From Symsagittifera roscoffensis (Eukaryota; Xenacoelomorpha; Acoela; Convolutidae), in NCBI RefSeq assembly GCF_963678635.1, contig NC_087071.1:14858864-14922863 (forward strand): a stretch of DNA of 64,000 bases. Direction: 5' to 3'. This document shows, piece by piece, positions 32,722-44,008 of this stretch; position 1 is the first letter of the stretch; the number at the start of each line of letters is the position of its first letter. Below the pieces are notes generated by a model. That model saw only the letters and a list, made by a program, of their open reading frames with translations. It had not been told where the DNA came from and ran no database searches. Made by a program: the position numbers and the translations under genes.

Positions 32722-32847
32722 TTAATGGAAAATGCTTATCATAGAGTTTTCATACAATTTTCTGTACGTATGGAATTGTATGAAATTGTATGACAAGAAG
32801 TTTCTCATATATGGAAATTGTATGATCAGAAGTTTTGGTCAACCCGG
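32722..32847. mobile_element. right-end fragment of the CCCGGGTTGACC MITE
   Basis: Starts AATGGAAAATGCTTATCATA and ends TTTTGGTCAACCCGGGT. It is almost identical to 21,418-21,543. No left end is nearby. It ends next to GC-rich sequence (AGCGGACGCG). Confidence 0.75.
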
Positions 32848-33700
32848 GTAGCGGACGCGCATTTTGTCAACACGAATCAATTAGCAGAATTTAACGACTT
32901 TTTGAGCAAGCTATGAGCAAAAAAATTTACAAAAAATAAATTTTTTCAGGACAAAATTGGTAACCAAATTTTGCCAAGCGATGAAACTTGTTTCTAACCG
33001 AGCTTGTTAAGCGATGAAAGAATTTCAAGTTGCTGGTTTCAACAAAACGGATACCAAAACATCAGTTTGTTCTTAGCAAGACTTTCAAGCGATGAAAAAT
33101 TGAAATAGTGCAAATTATTCCGAAGCAGAAATCGGTTTGCAAACAATTGTTCAGCTAATCAAGCCAGCGATGTTGTAGAGTTTTATTAGTCTATCTCTTA
33201 CTCCGAAATGAAATTACTCATATGATTTTAAACCATGAATGAGTTTGCAGAGAAGATAGGTTTATCCAATCGAGTCTTCAAACAAAAAAGTTCGGATTAT
33301 TTTAAAATGCAAAGCTTATCAGATGGTCCAAAATATGTTATGGCATCAATTAATTTCCAGAAATTAAACTTTTTCTAAAAGCTTTCATCAAGTAATAAAC
33401 GTTTTTTTTGCAGTTTATACAACTGATTTTTTTCAACTGATTTTTTCAAATCAGTTTTTTCGACTGATTCTTTTTTGCTAAAACCCAATTGCAAAACTTC
33501 AGCTTTTTAAAGCAACTTCGACGAGAAGTTCATTTTCGAATCATTTCGATTTTTTGTAGCGGGAACTGATTTATCGAAACTCAAGTTCTTAAATTGAAAT
33601 TCAGAATTTTCATTAAGCATAAACAATAAAATAGTGACCGCCGCAGTCGCGCTAACGTGTTGCGAGCTTGCCAACAGAGGGTAGGGCTCTATACGAATTT
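32848..33700. other. no gene recognised; AACTGATTTTTTC repeats
   Basis: Three to four short direct and inverted copies of AACTGATTTTTTC occur at 33,419-33,475. A GC-rich stretch at 33,637-33,720 (CGCCGCAGTCGCGCTAACG) stands out from its AT-rich setting, but I see no tRNA or other RNA fold in it. Confidence 0.45.
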
Positions 33701-33727
33701 TAGAGCCGGTTGTCGCCGCGAAGCCTA

Positions 33728-34010
33728 AACCGGACTGTTTTGTATCGGACTGCTTTTTTCGTTCATTACATGATTTTTCGGGCTGTTTTGATTCGGACTG
33801 TTTTGTATGGGACTGTTTTGTGTGGGACTGTTTTGTGTGGGACTGTTTTGTGTGGGAATGTTTTGTATATGCACCGGCTTGTTAAAGCAAATATTTCTTA
33901 GACTGTTTTTCAGGCTGTTTTGTATCGGACTGTTTTTTCGTTCATTTTCATACTTTTCCGGACTGTTTTGTATTGATCTGTTCTGTATTGGAGTGTTTTG
34001 TACAGACACT
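33728..34010. repeat. minisatellite, 15-16-bp unit GGACTGTTTTGTRTG
   Basis: About ten imperfect units, the most regular run at 33,796-33,860 (GGGACTGTTTTGTGTG repeated), with interruptions at 33,745-33,795 and 33,862-33,910. It forces repeated peptides in several frames (GLFCV on plus, QNSPT/QNSPI on minus); the minus frame spans 94 codons but is probably only a by-product. Confidence 0.8.
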
Positions 34011-34018
34011 TCAAAAAC

Positions 34019-34258
34019 ATGTCAGAGCATGAATCGGTTTGGGACTGTTTTCAGTCAACTTCCAAGAGCGATAAAACTTTGAGCTCTCCCGCTTTACCTC
34101 AAAGCACTATTTTTTGTTTATTTAGGAGAGTAAAATTATACAGGCAGGTAAACAATAAACCGCATGTACAAATCAAACCCGTCAAGGATCATGCAAAAAG
34201 CTATGCAGCTTATCGAGGCATGACCCTGAAAAATTCTATGACAGAAGTTGCGAGATAA
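34019..34258 (+). CDS. hypothetical 79-residue protein
   Basis: ATG at 34,019, stop at 34,256-34,258. The peptide has a mixed, coding-like composition (SSPALPQSTIFCLFRRVKLY and VKDHAKSYAAYRGMTLK) and follows the minisatellite. No domain is recognised. It could be an exon or chance. Confidence 0.25.
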   Translation: MSEHESVWDCFQSTSKSDKTLSSPALPQSTIFCLFRRVKLYRQVNNKPHVQIKPVKDHAKSYAAYRGMTLKNSMTEVAR

Positions 34259-34409
34259 TATCCGGCTTGGTGATTCAAAAAACAAAACTATAAGACCTCA
34301 ATTATCTTTAAGAAACAATGAAAACAAGCTTTTGAAATACCAGTTTAGTTGATGCTTTATTTATTTGGTTCAGACTATCTGGTATCAGCTCGTTTGATTT
34401 CAAAAAATT

Positions 34410-35762
34410 TTAACATTTAGGAGACAGATTTTTCCATGAACGCTGCATTATTTGAGTTTTCATGCTTGGTAAAGTTTTTGCCACAGACGCCCGAGTAACA
34501 CGACGGTTATTTAGAGATTCCAAGTTAAAAGTTTCAAGGAGAGTTTTACCACAAAGTTGATTAAAAGTTTCTTTGAAAGTTTGTCTGAAATATAAGTTAA
34601 AAACGGTGTCATTCTCAAAACAATGTAGGATATATGAGGCTTGCTTGAATTTTCTTAAACAAACTTTCTCAAGCATGCTGAAATAAATAGTTCTAAAAAT
34701 ACGTTTTTGAATCACAAATACTTTTTCTAATAGGCTTTTTGATGTTGCACCAAATGCAATTAAACCGTACGAAATGATTGGCTTTGCATAGAAGTTATAA
34801 AACTTAACCAGAACATTTTTCGAGAAATAGTTTGTACCCTTGAATAGTAAACCGTTAAATTTAGCTAATTTACCACAAACATTAATAATATGAATTTCAA
34901 ATTTGGGTCTGTTGTCCATTTGAATTCCTAAATACCTTAAATCAGAAATTTCGGATATTTTTCATTTAAAATATCCCGTTCAAACTTCTTTTTCGCACTT
35001 TTTTTGATTTATGAGCAGTTTGTTATTGATGCACCAATTACAATTTTTAATTATTTGTCTGGAATTTTGTTTTTATATGCAAGTTTTTGAGCATCAACTA
35101 CTGTTGTATCATCAGCAAATAATGTTAATTTCACGTTGCCGGCCGACGGCATATCATTTATGCATAAAAGGAACAGAAATGGCCCAAAATGAACCTTGAG
35201 GAAAACCGTTTGTACATTTTCGCATATTCGAGACCGATTGATCCGAATTGTCAATATTGTTTGTCATTAACTTGTGAATTTTCCCTCTGAACCCATATTG
35301 ATAAAGTTTGTCAAGCAAAATTTTCCGATCAACTGTATCAAATTCTTTTTTCAAATCAAAAAAGCAGGAGAAACCAAATTTTCTATTATCAATTGATTCA
35401 CGAAAGAAGTCAGTAATGGACAAAATGGCATGAGTACAAGAATGATTACTTCGATAACCAAACTGATGCTTATCAGTCAAGCTGTTTCTAGCGGCAAAAT
35501 TGGATAGGCGCTGGAAAATTTGTTTTTCAAAAAGTTTATCTATACAAGACAACAAACTATTTGGACGGTAGTTATCGGGTTCAGTTTTGTTGCCAATTTT
35601 ATGCAATGGTAAATTTTTTGCAATTTTGAGAAAATTAGGAAAACACTCTTTCTTGAAACATATTTTGAAAAAATGCGCTGAATTGTCAGCCAGCACTGGA
35701 ACAGAAACCTTTACCATTTCACTACATATCCCATCATGACCAGTAGGCTTTTTATTGTTCAA
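34410..35762 (-). pseudogene. LINE reverse transcriptase and C-terminal domain, frameshifted
   Basis: 35,154-35,762 carries KKPTGHDGICSEMVK, NYRPNSLLSCIDKLFEK, HQFGYRSNHSCTHAIL and FFDLKKEFDTVDRKILL (motif A, catalytic Asp present). The motif B segment (GFPQGSF) is followed by a frame change at about 35,180; the next frame (35,051-35,254) has FLLCINDMP and LTLFADDTTVVD, so the FADD catalytic pair is intact. 34,410-34,919 is the C-terminal domain, with FYNFYAKPIISYGLIAFGAT and FVIQKRIFRTI, standard for jockey/CR1-type LINEs. It is inactive because of the frameshift and a stop near 34,960. Confidence 0.85.
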
Positions 35763-35867
35763 GTTTTAAATTTCGTTCAATATCTCATATCGATTGGTAT
35801 CATATATAACGAACGCATTTTTTTAACTGGAAAATTTGATCTATACACGTTTATTTAAAGTTTTCTG

Positions 35868-37000
35868 TTAGTTCTTCTCCAATATAGCAACATCATTGAA
35901 AACATTAACATCGAAGAAAGCAGTATTCGCAATTTTTCTACCACAGAATTGATTAAAAGCATCAAAAATTCCGGACGAATTCTTCTTCTTCGTTATCATG
36001 TTATCATAGTACCGGCGTTTACTCTCCCTTATAGCCTTAATAACATTGTTCCTACTTGAGGTAAAATTATTTCTGTTGTCAATGAATGGTGTCTGAATCC
36101 AATTTTTGTGTGACACATTTGGGTTATTAATCATTCTCCTAATTTTCAGATTAATCCATGGGTGGTTGTTTTTCTTTTTTCGGATTTTTTTCGGGCAAAA
36201 CTTCGAAAATTCATCTATCAAAATTTGGGTCATTTCAAGGATGTAAAGGTGAGGACCATCATCGCAAATTTTGCTCAATCGATTAATTAGCAAAAACAAA
36301 AATTTTAAACAATAATCTTCATTCAGTAGTAAATCATAGTTGAAATCCGTTTGATAAGAATCCACGTTTTGCTTTTCTGAAAAAATTTTTAGGTCACACG
36401 TAAGTCCATAATGGTTACTAATAGTAAGATTTAATATTGTTACCTGCGTTTCCTCCGCCGCAATTATACGGTCAATGCAAGTACTTGATATGTTAGTTAC
36501 TCTAGTTGGCTCGATATTTTGAATTTCTAAATCAAAAGAAAGCAGAAGATTTTCATAGTCACTAAAGTTGCGCTGGCTACCTAGAATATCGACACTTAAA
36601 TCAACCATTAGCAAAATTTCACCGTTTAATGCTTTCATTTCAAGCGAAAAGTCTTCAAACAAATTCAAAAAAGGTCTAGTTTGAGTTTTGATGGACGATA
36701 TATTATGCAAATTTTTAGTGGAGGGTGATCGACAAAAAACATTTTGATAACAATGTGCTTCAAACTGACTGGAAATACAAAATAGTTATCATTAAGACCA
36801 GTTTTTTTTTGAAAACTGCAACGCCCCCACCACTAGTGTTAACGCGGTTTGAACAAACATTATTGTCATAACCTTCTTAATTATAAATACCAATAGGATC
36901 ATTGTCTGAGAACCATGTTTCAGTCAGCCCAACTAATGCAGGCTTGTTATTAAAGGAATCAATTAAAACTGATAATTGGTCATGATGGACTCTTATGGAA
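35868..37000 (-). pseudogene. LINE APE-type endonuclease, inactivated
   Basis: The N-terminal part lies in other frames above 36,710: LVGLTETWFSDND (the ETW catalytic Glu motif, about 36,915) and NTSGGGVAVF (about 36,830). The 280-codon frame 35,868-36,710 then shows MVDLSVDIL, where the active enzyme has GDFNxD, so the Asp-x-Asn pair is degraded, and SNHYGLTCDL, where SDHxP/L is expected; the catalytic Asp is Asn. These changes, together with the frame breaks, indicate loss of activity. The C-terminal half is the usual Lys/Arg-rich linker (SKRRYYDNMI). Confidence 0.75.
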
Positions 37001-37070
37001 TGAACAATTAGGAAAAATACTGTTTGCAATGTTGTCAGGTCTGTCATATCTCGCAAAAGTTTTTTCTAAA

Positions 37071-39511
37071 ATGAAACAAAAGAGACTTACGGCAAAAATC
37101 CGTAAATAGAGTTGAAATGATTTTGCCACTAATCAAAATCATTTTCATTTGATTAGCCGATTGAAGTAGTTCGTTTAATTTAGAGTGCGAAATGCTTAGC
37201 AAACTTTAAAAGTTTTAAAGCAGTTTTTAAATAAGAAAAACCAAATTGATGGAGCATTTTGCCAATCTCGATCGAAGAAAAAATTTCATAATTTGGTTAT
37301 TGTATGACCAATCGAGATTTTTGTCGTTTTAATTAGCTTATCCTAAAAATGGGAAAAAAATCACAAAGGGCTCAAGAAATTTCCTGTTTCTGTCTAGACT
37401 TTCAGTTAATTTGAATTTAGTTTTTCTGAAACCTTGAGTTATAAACAAAAATCTAGAGTATTGCAGATTCAGAGTGTGTATTGATTTGAATATTATTGTT
37501 GAGAAAAACAAATTTGTTCCATGAATGTTCAGCTCAATAATTCCTTAAGCGAAGTGTTTTATGTCCTATTGAATATACTCATAGAGTAATTTCAGAAAAG
37601 GTATACCGTCTGCTCGTCACGGCAGGATTTTCGGCAGGATTGATTTGTGCAACTTCTTAAAATAAAACCGGTCTTATTCTTACTCTTATATCTCCTAGTC
37701 TCCTCAATAGATCTAGTGTATACTGGTTTAAGCGAGTTATTTCTTGGAGTTTATCCAGAAAGAGAACAAGTATAATCAAAACAAGTAGTTTCAGCACTTA
37801 CAAATAAGTTTAATTGTTGGACATGAAATATGATTGGTTAGATAGCAACAATTTTTAGAAATAGAGAACAATTTTATAACCCTTTATAAATTCTAGTTTA
37901 GAACCGGTTTCCACCCATTCGGGGTTTAAAGAGTTTTTAGTTCTTAAATGTTTAATGTAGTGGAGGATGGGTGATGTTGTTCTCCTTCTGAAGTAGCGAG
38001 CATTGGCTTCTTGGAGAAGGAAAAGTGTTGCTGTTTGTGTTGGACGGATGAAGGTTGTCATGTTTGTATTTCTAGATGGGTCTCGTTGATCGTGGTAATC
38101 TTGAGAGATTGGGTCAAGACTTCTGATCGATGCAATGAGGTATCGATTTCGTTAAGTTGAGAGCCAGACTACGTGTAGCATGAAGTTCAATTTTTTCGCG
38201 TGAAGTGCCAAATGACTACGTGTAATCAACATCGAGATGGCCATTGGTCTGATTCAATGGGTTTTCTTTGCTGCGATGTTTAGTCCGTACTTTGAATCCT
38301 TTGAGGGTAGTTACTGTAGGCAGCAAATCAAGTAGATTTGTCATTCCATAGTTGGAATGTGATTGGGTTGTCAACTTCTTTGCTGCTCATCTTTGGGGCT
38401 TTACGAAATCTATACATACTGCTTTTATCGTTTATATAAGTTTCTTTGTTAATTTAGATTTGATTATGATTTATTATTAATGGTTATCGCAAAAGCTTCT
38501 ATATTAGTTCAGTTATTTTTAAGAGTCACTCACCCTTGAGCAACTCTTTGTCAAAAGAGAGTGTGGGTCACAAAGCGTGGCTGTAGCGCGGTAGGTTACG
38601 TTGGCTATAGAGCATGCTCAGGACGTCCCTCTGGTGGGCTAGGCTAGGAGTATGGTTTATTTTATGGTCTATTTGCATAGAGTCCCTTTTTGTGCTCAAC
38701 CTTTTTTTACCTGTTTTGTTCTTTTTTGTTTTGGTGGTGTACTTTTCTCAAAAACCGAATGTTTTGGTTGGGGTTTGACTTTCGACTTTTGTGTGTTTTA
38801 TTTCTTTGTGGTAAGACTTGAAAATGGTCTTCAAAAGAAAAATTTACCCAGTTTTAAGCTGGTTTTAATCTGGGTTTTTCTTTTTTAGTCATGCTCTTAA
38901 TTGTGGTTTTGTGAAGTAACTAAGCTGCCCTGGTTATTTTAGTTTACTAATTAAACCCTTCCAACCGGGTTAAATGGAAGTTGTTAGAGTAATTGAAAAG
39001 AGAGTTGTTATCAGTGAAAGTTAAAACTTAAAATTCATTATTTAAACAATTCTTCGTGGGTGAGCTGTGCGACTGCGGAAAAAGTTTTATGTGCGAGTGA
39101 ATGATTCAAATCTATAAAAACAGCGTCATGTAAAACGTTTCGTACTCTTTTAATTGATCTGCAATTGTTTATGAATTTACTACATTGAATTATTAATTTC
39201 ACTGCTTTTGGGAAGTTTAGTTTACGCGTTTACTGCTTGGTGAGAAGAAATTTATTGCATTGAAGATTATTTATGAACTTACAGCTAATTAGGGGTGAGC
39301 CTTACTGCTTTTCAAAAAAATACTGTGTTTTGTTAATACAATTTTTAAAATTTCTAGAATAAAATTTTGAATTTTTTTTGTTTGCTTAAGATGATTGTGC
39401 GATGAGATCTAAAACGAAAGAGAAACCTTTATAAAAAAAAGGGTTAGTTGTGTTTTAAAATTATTAGTGTAAAATATATAACTCATATTTACTTATTCGT
39501 CAGCGCAAAAT
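37071..39511. other. no gene recognised; one GC-rich island at 38,520-38,650
   Basis: No supportable gene. If the retroelement to the right had a 3' LTR it should lie here, but I found no sequence shared with its upstream region (51,840-53,399). A G-rich patch (GCGTGGCTGTAGCGCGGTAG, near 38,573) looks like the A box of a tRNA-derived SINE, but no B box follows. Confidence 0.4.
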
Positions 39512-40219
39512 CTATCTGGGAAGATATCGTGATTGAGGTGCGATGATGTTAGCAAGTAAGCGGGTGTTATATTTAGTTTGCAGTAGTGGCCAAAGCAGTT
39601 CAAGTGCTTTGATTATCTTGTGCTTTTCTTTACTTGGTGAGAATTCATGCCGTGTGTTTTGGATTAGGTTATAAAGCTTATGATTATATTTATTATTATG
39701 GATGTATTTTAGGATCGGGATTTCAACAGGCTGTAAATATTCGTAAGGGATTATTAGTGGACGGGATTCATCAACATTTAAAGTTCTCTTTAGTGGGCAG
39801 AATATATACATTTGTCGGATAGGGTCGTAGTTTCTGATAATTCCTTGCATGTTAGTATCTTTTAGGCAATATGTGAAGTTTAAAAAGAATGGTGAATTAC
39901 ATTTGGAGTTAAAAAACTGAAATCGGTGTTGTGGGTTTCGTGACGGTGTGTAAGTCGTGTAATGGTGTTGTATGAATTTATAAAAAGTGTATATGTGAGT
40001 TTGTACTGTGCGTAACATTATTTGATATGAGCAGTGTAAGTCGCGTTCATTTGGTGCTAGGAAATTAAAAGTTAGTGAAAAATGGTTAAACTTACTAAAA
40101 TACGAGTCGTAAGCTTTTGTGTCGCGAAGTGCTGTGGAGATAATGTGGTCGTATTTCTTATTCGTGCAATTTATAGTAAATACGTATTGTAATTTGATGA
40201 AAAAAATTTTTCAGTTGGT
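39512..40219 (-). CDS. ORF downstream of the envelope-like gene, unknown
   Basis: The frame is stop-free from about 40,219 to 39,512; the first ATG (40,016-40,018) gives 168 residues. Composition is A/C-rich in the sense strand, exactly like the retroelement genes next to it, with many Tyr, His, Asn and Pro (DTNMQGIIRNYDPIRQMYIF, YEYLQPVEIPILKYIH). A second quasi-open stretch in another frame (40,230-40,520) contains Cys and Asn-x-Ser/Thr sites and may be its upstream part. It is the last gene of the element in transcription order. No family recognised; an accessory gene of an env-bearing retroelement is inference. Confidence 0.4.
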
Positions 40220-40573
40220 TAGGGGTTAGCGTTGGCGTCATGATCTAGAAAAGTATCTTCATTGGATCGTGCAATGGCGTGATCATAATGGTTATTAGAA
40301 AATCGGTTAGCTTTTTGTGCAGTGAATCTATTTAGAGTTTGATTGTATCCGATGGTGGTGAATTGTTTTTCGTTATGTGCTGTGGTTAGGTGATATTGTC
40401 TAGTTTGACATAACTCATTGTCGTCGGGATTATTACATAATAGGAGTGATAATGGATTACTAAAGTGATAATATGAAATCCATGAAAGTGTGGGGAATAA
40501 GGCATTTTCGTTAACATAATTTGGTTAATCGTTTTACGATTCGAGTGAAAGTAAGTATATTGTGGAAAGAATG

Positions 40574-43500
40574 CTAAGCACACATGTAGAAAATCTTTGT
40601 GTTAGTATGAAGTGGATGAGTCGAAATAGTTTGAGCTGGTCGAGGGTTAGAAGGGAATGTGGTATTGGGAAGTTTTCGTTTAACTACTCGGTGGGCTCGG
40701 GTTTCTCCAGTAGTTGATGCGAGGTTGGAGGATTCGGAAGATGTCATGCTTTGTGGGAGGTGATGAATGTTTAGTGTGTTAGCGTGTTGTATGTGTTGTT
40801 GAAGGGTTATGATGTTGTCTAATTCGTTTTCGAGTTCTGTATAAATGGGGCTAGAGTGGTAAGGTGGGACGCTAGTCAAAGGAGAGTACGTGGGAGTTTC
40901 ATCAGTGTAAGAAGAAGGGGTTGAGGGGGCTTCATTAGTGATTTGGGATTGGAGGGGTTGAAAAGGGGGCTGGGAAAAGGTAGATGGGCTGGGCTCGGAG
41001 TCTGCGAATTCATCGGGGGTTTCAATATCAGAGTTGTTAAATTGTGAGATGGTGTGATAAACTGTATTCGTGGAAGTGTCGTCTGAATCCATGCTCGATG
41101 AGTTATTAGTATATGGTGATTCACGGTAGGGAGGGAAATCAATAAGTGGTACGATTGGAGTGTGACGTTGGACGTTGGATGGATATGAAAGGGAACGGTT
41201 GAGGGATCCAATCTGGCGGCTAATCGTGGGCTAAAAAGATAATTGTTCTGAGAACGAAAACTAGCGATATGTGGCTGTTCTATAATTAGTTCATATGTTT
41301 CTTTTACATTTGGTTGCTGCGCTATGATGTGGGTAACTGGACTTTGTGGATAACTATGACTTGTAGAGATGTGCTCTGTTAGGGCTATATTCCTGTAATT
41401 TCGTGGTACTAAAAAAATTGGATAGTTATTACTTAAGGTGTGTAATTGTGGTGCATTGCGTGTTTTATTTTTGATGTCTTGCGAATTATTGCATGCATTT
41501 GGTGTTGTTGATAGTTTTTTGTTATAATCTTTTATTAGAGAGTCTAAAAATATTTGATTGATTCAAAATAAAAAAAATCCGAAAAATCCTGCGAAAAGTA
41601 TGCATGCTACACTTGCTTGCTTGTTTACTTGTGTGTGTTTTGCGCATTTATTATATATTCCTTTCAATAATGAGAAGAGGAACCCAAAAAAGTAAACATT
41701 GCGTATAATATAGTCAATCTTTCTAAGATGTAGCAGGGCCATCCTAGAAAGGCGAAGAGTTCATTTTTCAAATTTACAAAGTAAACAATTTTATTTGGTG
41801 ATATATCTTGTAGACGGTATTTTTCGCCGTTTAAAGAAATGTAATTTTTTATATCTTTAAAGTATCCACTGTAGTCTTGTGTATAGATGTCTGAAAATCC
41901 TGTAGTTTCTGCAAGTTTTTTTAAGTTTTGGTCGATGGATATCTTTGTTTTGTGTCCATTTTTGTGAGAAGCTCTTGAAATTGTGTACGGATTTGATGTT
42001 GAATGTCTGATCTAGAATAAATAACTATTCATTGTAAATCTATAATTGGATTTCTGGCAATAGCTTTGATACTTTCTGGTGAAAGATTCTTTAATGGTTG
42101 CATAAGTGTAGGGTATGGTGTGAGAAGATAATATTTGTCTTCATCAGGATTTAATTGTACAACATTGTGGCTGTGTTCAGATCCACAAGGGACATCTGAA
42201 TCCCAAAAATAAGTTCTTCTATAAAGTGTGTCAACAACATGTACTCTATTTTTGTAAAATATAGGGATTCTTTTGTAACTCATTTTATCTTCAAAAACAT
42301 ATAATGGTGATAATTTTGTAGTACAGGTGTAATACCATAACATATTTCCTTCATAATCGATGAAATTAGATCTATTTTCTGACAACAAATAACCTGCGTA
42401 AGGTATTTTTAAGACTGCAAGTGCAAGCGATTGTAAAATTTGTGCACGTTCAAGTTCACAAAAGTGATGAAGTGTTTCTAGTTCTGATAGTGATGTTTCT
42501 TTAAAAAATCCTACTTATCGTGTAGTCTAATTTCATGTCTGAGTCGATGTCATAGTGAGTTGCACCAAAAAAGGTATTGTTCATGAGTGATAATTCTTGT
42601 AAACGTGTGTTGCTTTTGTCCTGTGGTTTAAGTTTTCCACCAGTTCTTACTGTGTGTTTTGGAAGTGTTACTGCGATGTATGAGTTTTTGTCGCGAATGG
42701 AATTGTGATGTATTGGATGTTGGATAGTTATTAATTTTCCTGTGTTCAAGTCAAAACGTTTTTCGTATTCGACAATATTTTCTGCGTATTGTTTTTTATA
42801 AGGGGGCGTGTTATATTTGCAGGCAAGTTCTGTTTCTGGATAGTTTTGAAAACGTTTCAGCTTATTTTCTATATTGTGGATATTGTTGAATTGATAATTT
42901 TTTTGCCGAATTTTTTATGGTTTACTTTACCATAAGGTATGGATTCAATAAAGTATTTCTAATGAAATTTTATCATTTTTGCGTGTGTTCTTGCAACTTG
43001 AAATGTGGTACTTGTGTCTTCGGGGAACCAAAAAATAGTCGCTTGTGTTCTTGTAGTTGGATCGCAATAACCTTGGTCATTTTTACAAGGTAGTCGTAAT
43101 TCTTGATAAATTAGTGTGTCGTCTTTTAAATCTCGTGTTAATTACTTTTTCTATTTGTTTTTTCCAATCAAAAAACAATTTCTTGGTATCTTTTGTTTTT
43201 GTGTCAGATTTGCAAATAAAGGGGTTGTTTATTCCAATGTGTGGCTTCCAATTTTTATCATGATGATCATAGGTTAATCGTCCATGTGCGCCGTGGAACG
43301 GATATTTAGGATCTAATTTTATATGACCTTGGTATCTCTCAAGTTCCGCTGAATGTCCAAATCTGGAAAATTTTGAAAATTTACTAAATTTCTCTTTGTT
43401 CCTTTATTTGTTGTTTAAGTCAACCGACTAACTTCGTTTTTACAACCTTCAGGTTTAAGATGTAGAAATTTTTCTACATTACTTTGATAGAACGATTCGT

Positions 43501-43830
43501 GGTCGAAATTAATTTTATTTCCATTTGAGACTTGGGAACAAATTACTTTTTTCTCTGAGAAGGTTGCTGTGAATTTGTATCCTGTTAATGCTGTAGCTCG
43601 GGGTTTGAGTAAAGTGTGTCTAATATAATTGTTGTTTCGATTTTCGATTTGTTGTGGTTTGGATTCATATTGAGTTAATTGATTTTTTGCATATTTATGT
43701 AGTGGTTTTTGTTCATTTTCTTCACAGTTATAGTGTGTGACTAGTAAGTCTTGGGGTCCAATTCGGGGAGAAGGGTTGTTATGATTTTTTGGTTCTGAAA
43801 AGGTAAAAAGGAGTAGGGTTTGAAAGAGAA
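40574..43830 (-). pseudogene. envelope-like membrane glycoprotein, chuvirus-G-like
   Basis: Read on the minus strand with several frame changes. A hydrophobic leader lies near 43,830, then a Tyr-Asn-Cys segment and Cys-containing strands (43,830-43,400), a Gly-Tyr-Cys-Asp segment about 43,050, a 119-codon frame at 42,029-42,388 preceded by a CELERAQILQSLALA helix (about 42,470), with a further Cys pair, and hydrophobic stretches near 41,720 and 41,600 that can serve as membrane anchor. A long acidic Ser/Thr/Pro-rich tail follows (172 codons, 40,574-41,092). The Cys/ER-helix/anchor order resembles glycoproteins of chuviruses, also known as captured env genes in invertebrate LTR elements. It is broken by at least three frameshifts and stops, so no working product is expected. 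I judge the family from pattern only. Confidence 0.55.
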
Positions 43831-44008
43831 GTACTAATAAAGATACGCATTTGTAGGATAGTCCTGAATATGGACTATAGAATGTGATGTGTCCAAATGT
43901 CTTTTTTGTAAATCTGTCGAATTTATAGATGATTTCTGTTGCGATGAATGGAGCAGGTAATGATTGAGCTGTTATACTTGCTGGGGCTACGGGTTGTGGA
44001 TGATGTAT

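Larger units (their letters stand above)
34260..37070 (-). mobile_element. LINE (jockey/CR1-type), nearly full length, broken
   Basis: A non-LTR retrotransposon read on the minus strand: APE-type endonuclease (about 37,000-35,868), linker, reverse transcriptase (35,762-35,051), C-terminal domain (34,919-34,410), and a 3' tail with AAATAAATAAA on the minus strand (34,355-34,365). The 5' end is probably close to 37,070. Frameshifts and stops are present in every part. No clear target-site duplication or long poly(A) was seen. Confidence 0.85.

Noticed and set aside
31716-32793. Plus-strand frames over the NTPase-like exon and MITE end
   Set aside because: Antisense shadow of a clearly coding minus-strand exon, plus MITE palindromes.
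33725-34082. Repetitive frames (GLFCV repeats on plus, QNSP repeats on minus)
   Set aside because: Direct translation of a 15-16-bp minisatellite in several frames; not evidence of a gene.
38560-38640. tRNA-like A box in a GC-rich patch
   Set aside because: No B box (GGTTCGANNCC) at the right distance and no cloverleaf could be drawn; at most a SINE head remnant.
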